A stretch of DNA of 36,762 nt from JBLNCE01 sp050260415 (GCA_050260415.1 JBLNCE010000099.1:1-36762); one strand, 5' to 3'; counted from the first letter of the stretch, positions 1 through 8,599 are shown. Program-made: numbers and translations. Notes: generated by a model from the letters alone, not told the origin.

Positions 1-26
1 GCACCGATTATGCCATACTCTACACT

Positions 27-917
27 TTACTTCTTCCATGGGGGTGTCTCGGGCAACAGTTGCACAAATTCTTCGCTCAACCTATCCGCGTACGCGCCCG
101 CGAAATCGCCGGCCAGGAACCGGGGGAGGGCCTCGTCATACAGCCGTTCCCAGGATTCCTCCTCCCGGCTGGGGTTGATGGGGTAAAAAAGGGCGCCGGC
201 GTCCCGCGCGGCTTTGAGGTCGCCCAGGGCGTCCCCGATCATCAAGACGTGATCCGCCTGGTATTTTCCGCCGGCAGCCAGCCTGAGGTGTTCCGTTTTT
301 GACCCCATCTCCTGTCCGGCGATAATTGCCGGTAGGTGTACCAGCCCGTGTTCCTCCCACTCACGCCCGAGGGCGTCGGCCGGCGTCTGCGAGACCACGA
401 TTAGATCGGCGACCTGGGCCATCTTTGCCAGGCAATGGCGCGCGCCGGGGAACGGCGGCACCCCGTGGACCATCTCCGCCACACGCTGATTCACCGCTTT
501 GCTCCAGGCAAGCGCCTGTTTAAAGACCGGCATCCCCGTGCGGGCGATGACCTCCTCGAGACCCTTGTGGCTCAGAGTGCCACCGCCGTCGATCCATGCC
601 CCGATCGGGGCGATATCCGGCACCTTGAACCCGCGTCTGACTATTTCCTGGCGTTCGGCCAGGAGGTTCAGTTCCAAGACGAGCGCGATGAAACGATTAC
701 ACCCGCGCCACTTGGAATACAGGTTCACAAACTCGATGGCTTCGCGGGCGTATTTTGATACCGCCTGCAGGTGCCAGTGGTCGATCGTGACCGGAGCAAA
801 GCATTCTTTCTGCTTGATCTCCATGGTATCGAAGACGCAGCCGTCCGAATCGACGCCAATGAAGAATTCATGCTTGGGAACGAACTCCCGCAACCGCGAC
901 GGTCCGTATTCGCTCAC
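27..917 (-). CDS. HAD-superfamily hydrolase of a uronate/aldonate cluster
   Basis: A 296-residue haloacid-dehalogenase-fold protein, probably a small-molecule phosphatase. The four HAD motifs are visible: nucleophile and acid/base D23-x-D25, S176 in the second motif, K207 in the third, and G228-D229 with D233 in the fourth. The roughly 140 residues between motif I and motif II are longer than in simple phosphoglycolate-type phosphatases, so a sizeable helical cap is likely. The start is GTG. It begins only 13 bases after the sugar kinase gene ends, so it is very probably the last gene of the same operon. The substrate is unknown; a phosphorylated sugar acid made by the upstream kinase, or removal of a misphosphorylated by-product, would fit. 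The HAD fold is certain, the specificity is not. Confidence 0.85.
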   Translation of the reverse strand: MSEYGPSRLREFVPKHEFFIGVDSDGCVFDTMEIKQKECFAPVTIDHWHLQAVSKYAREAIEFVNLYSKWRGCNRFIALVLELNLLAERQEIVRRGFKVPDIAPIGAWIDGGGTLSHKGLEEVIARTGMPVFKQALAWSKAVNQRVAEMVHGVPPFPGARHCLAKMAQVADLIVVSQTPADALGREWEEHGLVHLPAIIAGQEMGSKTEHLRLAAGGKYQADHVLMIGDALGDLKAARDAGALFYPINPSREEESWERLYDEALPRFLAGDFAGAYADRLSEEFVQLLPETPPWKK

Positions 918-930
918 TGGCGCGCGCCCC

Positions 931-2010
931 CTACCGCTTGATCCGGGCCGAGCCGCCCTTCATGACGTGTTTGACTTCATCCAGGGTCACCATGTTCGTG
1001 TCACCGCGGGTGGTCTGAAGCAGCGCGCCGTGGGCCGCGCCCATGTTCACGGCTTCCTGCGGCCCCATCCCGTTGAGGAAGGCGTAGACAAGGCCGCTGC
1101 AGAAGCCGTCGCCGCCGCCGACCCGGTCTTCGACCTCCATCCGCTCGTACTTTGTCGATTCGTAGAATTGCCCGTCGTAGTAGAGAATCGCCGACCAGTT
1201 ATTGATCGACCCACTCACCACTTCACGGAGGGTCGTGCCGACGGCCTGCACGTGCGGGTAAGCCGCGACGACCTTTCGCACCATAGCCTTGTATCCCTCG
1301 ATTGGCAGTGCTTTCAGGTTTTCGTCGGTTCCCTCGACCGCAAAGCCCAGGACCTTTTGAAAGTCTTCCTCGTTGCCGATCAGGACCGTGATATACGGCA
1401 TCAATTCCTTGGTGGCCGTGATGGCCTGAGCGCTGCTCCAGAGCTTGCTACGGAAGTTCAGATCGTAGGAAACCACGGCGCCGTGCGCGTGCGCCGCCTG
1501 CATGGCCTCCTTGACCACCCCGGCGCAACCCTGGCTGAGCGCGGTAAAGATCCCGCCCGTATGGAACCAGCGAACGCCCTGGCCGAAGATCCGGTTCCAG
1601 TCGACCATGCCCGGCTCCATATGGGCCGCCGCGGAGTGGCCCCGATCGTACATGGTCACGCTGGCCCGCACGCCCATGCCGACCTCGGTGAAGTTGAGGC
1701 CGATGCGGTCGGCGCGTCCCACCCCGTCATAGGGCACCCAGACCACTTCGGAGATATCCATGCCGCTGGCCAAGGCATGATTGCGGATGAACCAACCCAG
1801 CGGGTTATCGACCAAGCGGGAAACCCAGCCGGCACGCAGGCCGAATCTGGATAATGCGTAACTGACGTTGTATTCGCCGCCGCCGGCCCACGCTTCAAAG
1901 ATCGGGGTCAACTCGATGCGCTGGTGTCCGGGGGGGCTCAGCCTGATCATGCACTCCCCGAGGGTAAGGATGTCGTATTTTTTTCCGCTCGGAGGGATTA
2001 CCAAGGGCAT
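931..2010 (-). CDS. PfkB-family sugar(-acid) kinase, probably 2-keto-3-deoxygluconate kinase
   Basis: A 359-residue ribokinase-like (PfkB) kinase that should phosphorylate a sugar or sugar acid with ATP in the cytoplasm. The substrate-side glycine motif AGGGEYNVSYALSRFG is at about residues 42-57, a D-x-N-x-R segment (YDLNFR) at 182-187, and the C-terminal signature GGGDGF carries the catalytic base near residue 301. The start is the ATG at 2010: AGGAG lies nine bases upstream, while an in-frame ATG 12 codons earlier lacks such a site. Neighbouring UxaE and UxuB-like genes favour 2-keto-3-deoxygluconate as substrate, the usual KdgK role. Gnd and the LarA homologue leave gluconate as an alternative. 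The family is secure, the substrate inferred. Confidence 0.85.
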   Translation of the reverse strand: MPLVIPPSGKKYDILTLGECMIRLSPPGHQRIELTPIFEAWAGGGEYNVSYALSRFGLRAGWVSRLVDNPLGWFIRNHALASGMDISEVVWVPYDGVGRADRIGLNFTEVGMGVRASVTMYDRGHSAAAHMEPGMVDWNRIFGQGVRWFHTGGIFTALSQGCAGVVKEAMQAAHAHGAVVSYDLNFRSKLWSSAQAITATKELMPYITVLIGNEEDFQKVLGFAVEGTDENLKALPIEGYKAMVRKVVAAYPHVQAVGTTLREVVSGSINNWSAILYYDGQFYESTKYERMEVEDRVGGGDGFCSGLVYAFLNGMGPQEAVNMGAAHGALLQTTRGDTNMVTLDEVKHVMKGGSARIKR

Positions 2011-2073
2011 GTTTCTGCACTCCTTTCGGTTGTATGAGATCGCCACGGCGGGGGAAGGCGTTACCCACGCTGC

Positions 2074-3597
2074 TCACTTCAAACCCAGCAAGGACAGATG
2101 CTTGCCGATGTGCGCTTGAAGGTATTCATAAAAGAGCTCTTCATGCTGGCTAAGGCACCGGTAGATGCGATCCCTGAAGCGAAAATTCCCCTTATCGTCC
2201 CTGGCCTGCAGGATGAGCCCATATGTAATGTGAATCACCTGCCTGGCGTCGTTCTGCGCCATCAAGCCCTGGAGATCCCGATCCGAGAGCGTCCGTAGAT
2301 CTGGTATACGAGCCGGTTCGGCGGAAATATGGTAGTATTTCTTTGCTTCCGCCAGCTTTTCCAGGGCAAAGGCGTGCAGTTCGCGATATAATCCCGGGTC
2401 GGCGTGGATGATGACCTTGACCGCTTCCAGCCAGTTCGTACCGGCGGTCTTGACATGAATCCTGCCTTTGCTGATCCGCCCGATGATCGGGAATACGCTG
2501 AACTTGTCGCTTCCGGAATGAATGCTGAGCTTGTACCCGAAATGCTCGGCTATTTTTTGATGATCGACGTATTCCCGTTCAAACTGGGTGATATCGCCGA
2601 TATAGTCAATACCCTTCTGAAACTCACCGCAGAAGCGCGGCGCCATGCTATTCACCCGTACATCAGCGTCAAGCAATTGCTTGGCCACGTAAAAATGCGC
2701 GAGCGGCTGGGTCGGGGTGGCCGTCTCGTCGATGGAGACCTCGAAATCGACCCGATCCGCGACCGGTTGGATCAGATCCCGGTAGACGGCGATGGCAAAA
2801 TTGACGGCTTCTTGGTAGACCGCGGCGTTCAGCTTCAGATCATCGGCGGAGAAGCGAAGCTGCAGGCCGGAAGAGAGCACAAACGCCTGTCCGACGAATT
2901 CCTTCTCCAAGCGCATCCGTTCGCCGGCTGCCAAAGAAGCGTAAGCATTCCCAATCGCGCCGCGATCGTCCGCCGCGAGTCGGCGGATATACTCCGAACA
3001 GTCCAGGGTGATCATGGTGAAGCCTTGCGCCAAGGCCATCCTTATCTCATCATAGGTTTTCAGGTGATCCCCATCCGCGCCGTAGCCGCCCCGGTAACCT
3101 TCCTGGAAGACGGCCCAGGTCGCGTCGGCCAAGACCTGTCCGTAGTCCCTGCCGGTCAGGTTAAGTTCCCGGATCGACTGCTGGGCCAAGACGGGCTTTA
3201 CTTCCATCCCCTTAATGAGCCTGACGTGTCCCGGCGAAGCCAAGCCCAGCCTGTCTCCCAGGCCGATGGTGGCATCGTACCGGGTCAGCGGGATCGGCGC
3301 GGTATACGGAAGACTGCCGCGTATCGCCCGGCTGTTTTCCACCGTAAGGCCGCATTCCTTGTATGGCGTGCCGGCGATCTGCGCCACGGTTCCCTCCAGG
3401 GCATGATAGATGGCGGCCCCGTCGCCCACCGCGAACAGCTTTTTCCCCGAAGGCGTCTTGGCCAGGAAAAGTACGGTACCGTCGTGTTCCTGGATCGAGG
3501 CGGGATAAAGATACGGATTACCGGACGCGGCGTTCCGCAACGCATCCATGCCGGTCTTGGCCGCGGCCTTGGCCAAAAAAGCCGCCAAATCGTTCAT
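2074..3597 (-). CDS. uxaE: Tagaturonate/fructuronate epimerase family (UxaE-like)
   Basis: A 507-residue protein that I recognise as UxaE, the epimerase that interconverts D-tagaturonate and D-fructuronate and so feeds galacturonate into the mannonate branch (characterised in Thermotoga maritima). Family-like segments include GADGDHLKT (about 173-181), ITLDCSE (196-202) and IHSGSDKFS (359-367). The length matches the family. The start is the ATG at 3597, preceded by GGGAGGGT; a longer reading would begin ten codons upstream without a ribosome site. It lies between the LarA homologue (51 bases) and the kinase (63 bases), all on one strand. No uxaC, uxuA or kdgA is in the window. The call rests on remembered sequence features and context, not on a search. 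Confidence 0.75.
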   Translation of the reverse strand: MNDLAAFLAKAAAKTGMDALRNAASGNPYLYPASIQEHDGTVLFLAKTPSGKKLFAVGDGAAIYHALEGTVAQIAGTPYKECGLTVENSRAIRGSLPYTAPIPLTRYDATIGLGDRLGLASPGHVRLIKGMEVKPVLAQQSIRELNLTGRDYGQVLADATWAVFQEGYRGGYGADGDHLKTYDEIRMALAQGFTMITLDCSEYIRRLAADDRGAIGNAYASLAAGERMRLEKEFVGQAFVLSSGLQLRFSADDLKLNAAVYQEAVNFAIAVYRDLIQPVADRVDFEVSIDETATPTQPLAHFYVAKQLLDADVRVNSMAPRFCGEFQKGIDYIGDITQFEREYVDHQKIAEHFGYKLSIHSGSDKFSVFPIIGRISKGRIHVKTAGTNWLEAVKVIIHADPGLYRELHAFALEKLAEAKKYYHISAEPARIPDLRTLSDRDLQGLMAQNDARQVIHITYGLILQARDDKGNFRFRDRIYRCLSQHEELFYEYLQAHIGKHLSLLGLK

Positions 3598-3648
3598 TGT
3601 TACCCTCCCTTTCCCCTGCTGTATCAAAAAAAACTGCCATGCCGTTAC

Positions 3649-4920
3649 CTAGCGGAATTTTTCCCGTAACGCCCATAAACCGAGGGCCGGGTTGCTGATA
3701 AAAAAGATCTCTTCCCCGTCCGGCATGGTATTGAACCCGTCGCGCAGCCTCGAGGGATCGTACCTCTTTGCGGTTTCGGTAAGAGGTAGATACTGGAAAT
3801 TAGCCCGTTCGATCTCTTCCCGGCTCAAGCCGCCCGGCGCATAACAGATGGTGAACCGGCCCTCCGACGAACCGTGGATCATATGGGCGGCAGCCGAGAG
3901 ATTGTTCCGCAGATCCGTTTCTTCCTCGACCAGTTGCAGGAGACGCTTGCTGCCGAGATAGCCGTACTTCCTGATCAGGGCGTCAATCGCCCCGTCCTCG
4001 CCAAATTGTTTCAATCCCGGCGCGAGAACGATCAACTCGCCCCGATCGGCGAGGGCCATCCGTGTCCGGTAGATCGCCTTATTACCCAGCCAGGTGCTCT
4101 TGAATTCTCCCGGGTCAAGATAGACGACGACCTTTCGCAATGGTTCATCCAGGAGGTTCAGATTGAGTCTCTGGCTTAGCCGCACCGCGTCTTCAAACAA
4201 GCGCCGGGAGCGGCCGGCATAGAGGCCGTTCAAGCGCGTCGTTCCGGCCTCGGTCGTGGTGACGGTCAGAATGTAACGTAACGGCATGTCGGCCAGGAAC
4301 TTCTCCTCGGCGTAGTCGAAGACCTTGCGCACCGGCGAGCCGTCGCGCCCCATGATCCGTTCCATCCCATAGGCGGCCCCGAGGAAGTGGGATTTGTTAA
4401 TGATATCCTTTCCGCCGCAGCCCACGAAGATATTCTTGCTATAGTTCGCCATGCCGACCACTTCGTGGGGAACCACCTGTCCGATGGAGATTATTAGGTC
4501 GTAATCCTTGTCCATCAGACGCCGGTTAACTTCCAGGTCGATCGGGTACCGCACCAACCCGCCGGAGACTTGGGCGACATAATCCGCGGGGACTTCGCCG
4601 ATCTTGACGATCTCGCGGCGCCAGTCATGGTCGACAAAGCAATCCGGCGGGATCTCCCGTCCGAACATCTTCTCCTTCTCATCATCCGTCATGGGAAAAT
4701 GCGTGCCCAAGGCCGGCATAATCTCCACCCGGCAGGCGGGCGCCAGCATCCGGTAGAGGATTGAAGTAATCATGCCAGCCATGGAATGAAACCGTGTATA
4801 ATCGGGAGGCAGGAGCAGCACCTTGCGGGGTCTCGCCTCAAGGCCGTCCAGCCAACGGCGCAATTCATCCCGAACCTTTTTTGGGTCGATGTTTTCCCCT
4901 TCCAGTCTTACCTCCAGCAT
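3649..4920 (-). CDS. LarA-type nickel-pincer racemase/epimerase (DUF2088 family)
   Basis: A 423-residue LarA homologue. LarA enzymes racemise or epimerise the carbinol carbon of 2-hydroxyacids using a covalently lysine-bound nickel-pincer nucleotide. The full catalytic set is present: D40 and R43 (the D-x-T-R motif), H74, H152, K162 and H178. The H152-K162 spacing of 10 and K162-H178 spacing of 16 equal those of lactate racemase (H174, K184, H200). The ATG at 4920 has AAGGTGG about seven bases upstream. Sitting in a uronate/6-phosphogluconate cluster, the enzyme probably acts on an aldonate such as gluconate/mannonate at C2 rather than on lactate; that is inference. The cofactor-making larB, larC and larE are not in the window. 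Confidence 0.85.
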   Translation of the reverse strand: MLEVRLEGENIDPKKVRDELRRWLDGLEARPRKVLLLPPDYTRFHSMAGMITSILYRMLAPACRVEIMPALGTHFPMTDDEKEKMFGREIPPDCFVDHDWRREIVKIGEVPADYVAQVSGGLVRYPIDLEVNRRLMDKDYDLIISIGQVVPHEVVGMANYSKNIFVGCGGKDIINKSHFLGAAYGMERIMGRDGSPVRKVFDYAEEKFLADMPLRYILTVTTTEAGTTRLNGLYAGRSRRLFEDAVRLSQRLNLNLLDEPLRKVVVYLDPGEFKSTWLGNKAIYRTRMALADRGELIVLAPGLKQFGEDGAIDALIRKYGYLGSKRLLQLVEEETDLRNNLSAAAHMIHGSSEGRFTICYAPGGLSREEIERANFQYLPLTETAKRYDPSRLRDGFNTMPDGEEIFFISNPALGLWALREKFR

Positions 4921-4993
4921 GCGTTCACCACCTTGACCCGAATCTCGCCTCAGACCGCCAAGCGCATCCGAGAAAACGGTTCTCCTTGATCCT

Positions 4994-5025
4994 CTGTGCG
5001 GGCCCCGATTGCCGGGGCCCCACAG
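4994..5025 (-). other. GC-rich hairpin between gnd and the larA-like gene
   Basis: CTGTG plus GGGCCCCG pairs with CGGGGCCC plus CACAG around a five-base loop, with a single unpaired C. No U-run follows on the minus strand, so it does not look like an ordinary intrinsic terminator. It could be a processing or stability element, or a partial terminator that sets the ratio of gnd to the downstream genes. The 129-base gap it sits in is the longest after the start of the first enzyme gene. Confidence 0.55.
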
Positions 5026-5049
5026 CCATCGCCGGTTTCGAAACCCGGG

Positions 5050-6501
5050 TTATACCGTGTAAGTCGTCGCCGAAGTGGTACCGCCCCTGCCGGTCCAGTT
5101 GGTATGGTGGAATTCGCCGCGCGGACGGTCGACCCGTTCGTAAGTATGCGCGCCGAAATAGTCGCGCTGGGCTTGGAGCAGGTTGGCGGGAAGCCTTTCC
5201 GTGCGGTACCCGTCGAAATAGCATAACGCGGTGGTCAAGGCCGGAATGGGAATGCCGTTCGCCAGCGCCGTGGCGCAAACCCGACGCCAACTCTCCTGCG
5301 ACGACACGACCTTTTCCTTGAAGAACGGATCCAAGAGGAGGTTGGACAGATCCGGGTTTTTGTCATAGGCTTCCTTGATTTTGCCGAGGAAGACCGAGCG
5401 GATGATGCAACCTCCGCGCCACATCAGGGCGATCCCGCCGTAGTTGAGATTCCAACCATAAGTCTGGGCGGCGGCCCGCATCAAGGTGTATCCTTGCGCG
5501 TAGGAAACGATCTTCGAAGCATAGAGCGCCTGTTTGATATCATCGATAAACGCTTTCCTGTCGCCGGTGAAAGCCGGCTTTGGCCCGGTAATCGCCCTCG
5601 CGGCGGTAACGCGGTCATCCTTCATCGCCGAGAGGCAACGGGCGAAGACGGCCTCACCGATCAAGGTCAGGGGTACACCCTCGTCGAGCGCGGCGATGCC
5701 CGTCCATTTGCCCGTTCCCTTTTGACCGGCGGTGTCCAGGATCTTGTCGACCAGGGCCTTGCCATCCTCGTCCTTGTACGCGAGGATGTCCCGGGTGATC
5801 TCGATCAGGTAGCTGTTCAGCTCGCCCTGGTTCCAGGCTTTGAAGACCTCGTGCATCTCGTCGGCGGACATGCCCAACAGGTCCCGCATCAACTGATAGG
5901 CTTCGCAGATCAGCTGCATGTCGCCATATTCGATCCCGTTATGAACCATCTTCACGAAGTGGCCGGCGCCGTTCTCTCCGACCCAATCACAGCACGGGCT
6001 GCCGTCTTCCACTTTCGCGGCGATGGCTTGGAAAATCGGCTTGACATGCGGCCAAGCGGCGGGTGAGCCGCCCGGCATGATACTCGGGCCGAGGAGGGCT
6101 CCCTCTTCGCCGCCGGAGACACCGGTGCCGATATAGAGTAAACCCCGCTCCTCGACGTATTTCGTCCGCCGGATGGTGTCGGGGAAATGGGAATTACCGC
6201 CGTCGATAATGATGTCGCCCGGCTCCAGGTGCGGGATGAGCAGCTCGATGAAGTCATCCACCGGTTTGCCCGCTTTGACCATGATCATTACTTTGCGGGG
6301 TTTTTTCAGGTTGGCCGCCAATTCCTCGAGGGAAAGGGCGCCGATGATGTTCTTGCCTTTACCCCGCCCCTGGACGAAGTTCTTGACCTTGTCCACCGTC
6401 CGGTTATAGACGGCCACGGTAAAGCCTTTGCTTTCCATGTTGAGCACCAGGTTCTCGCCCATGACGGCCAGGCCGATCAGTCCGATATCCGCTTTCGACA
6501 T
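5050..6501 (-). CDS. gnd: 6-phosphogluconate dehydrogenase, decarboxylating
   Basis: Oxidises 6-phosphogluconate to ribulose 5-phosphate and CO2 with NAD(P)+. At 483 residues it is the long dimeric form. Seen are the dinucleotide motif GLAVMG (10-15), NRT at 33-35 (the arginine usually contacts the NADP 2'-phosphate), the GVSGGEEGA substrate loop (127-135), and catalytic K184 and E191. The C-terminus HTYERVDRPRGEFHHTNW is typical. The ATG has AAGGGGG just upstream. It lies 39 bases after the dehydrogenase gene within the cluster. No glucose-6-phosphate dehydrogenase gene is near, so its 6-phosphogluconate most likely comes from gluconate. Thermotoga maritima also keeps gnd beside uxaE, which supports a functional link. 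Confidence 0.95.
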   Translation of the reverse strand: MSKADIGLIGLAVMGENLVLNMESKGFTVAVYNRTVDKVKNFVQGRGKGKNIIGALSLEELAANLKKPRKVMIMVKAGKPVDDFIELLIPHLEPGDIIIDGGNSHFPDTIRRTKYVEERGLLYIGTGVSGGEEGALLGPSIMPGGSPAAWPHVKPIFQAIAAKVEDGSPCCDWVGENGAGHFVKMVHNGIEYGDMQLICEAYQLMRDLLGMSADEMHEVFKAWNQGELNSYLIEITRDILAYKDEDGKALVDKILDTAGQKGTGKWTGIAALDEGVPLTLIGEAVFARCLSAMKDDRVTAARAITGPKPAFTGDRKAFIDDIKQALYASKIVSYAQGYTLMRAAAQTYGWNLNYGGIALMWRGGCIIRSVFLGKIKEAYDKNPDLSNLLLDPFFKEKVVSSQESWRRVCATALANGIPIPALTTALCYFDGYRTERLPANLLQAQRDYFGAHTYERVDRPRGEFHHTNWTGRGGTTSATTYTV

Positions 6502-6540
6502 TTTTCGTCCCCCTTTGTGTTTATTTTTGATCGATCGCTT

Positions 6541-7356
6541 CTAGACGCCCGAAAAGGCGGAAAAGCCGCCGTCAACTGGAATAACGACCCCGGTGACAAA
6601 GGCGGACGCCTCCGAAGCCAGCCAGACCGTGGCGCCGATTAGATCCTCCGGGCTGCCGAACCTGCCCATGGGTGTATGGGCGATGATCGTCTTGCCCCGC
6701 GCCGTCAGCGCGCCGGTCCCTTGCTCGGTCAGCAGGTAACGATTCTGTTCCGTCAGGAAAAATCCGGGCGCGATGGCGTTCACGCGTACTTTGGGGCTGA
6801 AGTTCTGCGCCAGATACACGGCGAGCCACATGGTGAAGTTGCTCACGGCCGCCTTGGCCGCGGAGTACCCGACCACCTTGGTGAGCGGCCGGAAGGAGTT
6901 CATCGAGGAAATATTGATAATCGATGCGCCTTCGGGTTTGGCCGCCATTGCCTTGGCAAAGACCTGCGCGGGCAGGATCGCGCCGGCGAAAAGGTTAAGC
7001 CCCACGACCTTTTCGAGCGCCGGCAAAGGCAGGTCAAAGAAGGAGACCGTGTCCGAGGTGGTCGCGTCTTTGACGTTCCCGCCCACGCCGGAGAGCAGGA
7101 TATCAGGCACGCCCCACGCGGACGTCACGGCGTCACGCAAGGCCGCCAACTCCTCGAGCGCCATGGCGTTTGCCTTGTATCCCTTGGCGGTACCGCCGTT
7201 TTGAGCGATTTCCGCCGCGACCCGCACGGCCGCGCCCTCGTCAAGGTCCGCCACGGCCACCTTGGCCCCGGCCGCGGCCAGTCCCTTTGCCATGGCGGCG
7301 CCGAGGACACCTCCGCCCCCCGTAACAACGGCCGTCTTACCGGATAGACTAAACAA
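6541..7356 (-). CDS. Short-chain dehydrogenase, UxuB-like D-mannonate oxidoreductase
   Basis: A Rossmann-fold short-chain dehydrogenase of about 271 residues. The nucleotide motif TGGGGVLG is at 12-19, NISS at 148-151, and the catalytic pair Y164-x3-K168. The C-terminal part (FFLTEQNRYLL, then HTPMGRFG, and the ending PVDGGFSAFSGV) resembles the SDR-type mannonate oxidoreductase UxuB of Bacillus, which reduces fructuronate to mannonate; gluconate 5-dehydrogenase is the main alternative. Start choice is uncertain. AGGAGGT directly abuts a GTG at 7365, so a TTG at 7362 or, better spaced, the TTG at 7356 is preferred. It is the first enzyme gene after the regulator, with 145 to 154 bases between. 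Confidence 0.8.
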   Translation of the reverse strand: MFSLSGKTAVVTGGGGVLGAAMAKGLAAAGAKVAVADLDEGAAVRVAAEIAQNGGTAKGYKANAMALEELAALRDAVTSAWGVPDILLSGVGGNVKDATTSDTVSFFDLPLPALEKVVGLNLFAGAILPAQVFAKAMAAKPEGASIINISSMNSFRPLTKVVGYSAAKAAVSNFTMWLAVYLAQNFSPKVRVNAIAPGFFLTEQNRYLLTEQGTGALTARGKTIIAHTPMGRFGSPEDLIGATVWLASEASAFVTGVVIPVDGGFSAFSGV

Positions 7357-7510
7357 TGCCAACACACCTCCTAAATCGGCTTTGGTTGCCGGAAAACACG
7401 CCCGTGAATCATGCCGGTCCCGCCCCTGGCGCCGAAGTGTCGCCGCACCCGGACCAATGGGTGAGTTCCGTCTCGTACGACCACCTCCAAAGCAGAATTG
7501 AACTGGTGCG

Positions 7511-8599
7511 TCACCTCCCGCGGACGGGCCCGGTCGAATCCCTCACCACCAGATGACACGGGAGATGCTGCTGTAACGCGTAGTTCGGCTCCCCTTGCAG
7601 GATCGACCAGAGGAGTTGGGCAGCCCGGCGTCCCATCTCGTTGGTGGGTTGATGGATCGTGGTCAGTGGCACTTGAAAGAAGCGCGACGTGTCCGAGTCG
7701 CCGAAGGCAACCAATGACACGTCGCCGGGGATGGCGCGCCCCGTTTCGAGCAGATACCCGGCCGCGCCCACGGCGAGCATCTCGGATGAGCAAAAGACGG
7801 CCGTCAGGTCCGGGTGGCGCGCGCAGAGTTCGCGCATCCCCTGGTAGCCTTCCTCGTAGGTAAAGGTCGACGGCCGCATGATCCAGTCATCGCCCAGCGG
7901 TGTACCGGCCTCGTCGATCGCGGCGCGGAAGCCTTCCTCCCGATCGAGGGCGGTCTGTTTCCCGCGTCCCCCGATGATGGCACCGGCCCGCCTGTGTCCG
8001 AGCGCCGTAAGGTGCCGGCCGGCCTGGCGGGCGCCTTCGCGATCATCGGTCACGACGTATTTGAAACCCTTTTCCCGGTAATAGTGATTGATGAAGACAA
8101 AAGGCACGTCCCCCGAGAGCAAGGCTTGGTAAACCTCGGGTTGCTGCGACGGGGAGATCAGGAGTCCCGCGCAACCCCGATCGAGGAAGTGGCTGATCTG
8201 ACCTCGTTCAACCTCAGGCTGCCAGCGCGAATGGGCGATGACCAGTTGCACGGCCAAGTCCTCGAAGAATGATTCGACCCCTGCGATAATCTCGGGAAAA
8301 AAGGAATTGGGGATGGACGAGACGATGATCCCTATTTGCGTGAGGCGCCGCCGATTGCTCAGCCAATTGGAACTGGGCGCGACAAAACAGCCTCGCCCAT
8401 GCTCCCGGGTAATGTATCCCTCCGCCGTAAGGCGTTCGAGCGCCCGGCGAACGGTGATGAGGCTGACGCGATACGTATCCATGAGCTGTTGCTGCGAGGG
8501 AATGGGCTGAAACGGATCGAATTCCCCGGCCTGAATGCGGTCGCGGAGTTGCGCGTAGAGTTGATAGAAGCGGGGATTGGGGTTGGAAGGATCGATCAT
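7511..8599 (-). CDS. GntR/LacI hybrid transcriptional regulator
   Basis: A 362-residue regulator with a GntR-type winged helix-turn-helix at about residues 10-75 (QQQLMDTYRVSLITVRRALE is the recognition region) fused to a LacI/periplasmic-binding-protein-like effector domain (about 90-360, beginning IGIIVSSIPNSFFPEII). This is the AraR architecture, normally a sugar-responsive repressor. It is the first gene of the minus-strand cluster and probably controls it, responding to a uronate or aldonate intermediate. The ATG at 8599 has AGAGG upstream. A perfect 14-base palindrome lies 18 bases upstream of the start codon and is a good candidate for an autoregulatory operator. The ligand cannot be read from the sequence. 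Confidence 0.9.
   Translation of the reverse strand: MIDPSNPNPRFYQLYAQLRDRIQAGEFDPFQPIPSQQQLMDTYRVSLITVRRALERLTAEGYITREHGRGCFVAPSSNWLSNRRRLTQIGIIVSSIPNSFFPEIIAGVESFFEDLAVQLVIAHSRWQPEVERGQISHFLDRGCAGLLISPSQQPEVYQALLSGDVPFVFINHYYREKGFKYVVTDDREGARQAGRHLTALGHRRAGAIIGGRGKQTALDREEGFRAAIDEAGTPLGDDWIMRPSTFTYEEGYQGMRELCARHPDLTAVFCSSEMLAVGAAGYLLETGRAIPGDVSLVAFGDSDTSRFFQVPLTTIHQPTNEMGRRAAQLLWSILQGEPNYALQQHLPCHLVVRDSTGPVRGR

Noticed and set aside
499..1854. A 451-codon open frame on the plus strand
   Set aside because: It lies antisense to the HAD and kinase genes, which carry clear family motifs. Its translation is rich in Arg, Pro and His with no recognisable domain, as expected for shadow frames in GC-rich DNA.
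2404..3669. A 421-codon open frame on the plus strand
   Set aside because: It is antisense to uxaE along its whole length. There is no ribosome site or domain, so it is a GC-driven shadow.
4794..5321. A 175-codon plus-strand open frame covering the gnd-larA gap
   Set aside because: Mostly antisense to the larA-like and gnd genes; it crosses the hairpin and has no ribosome site or domain.
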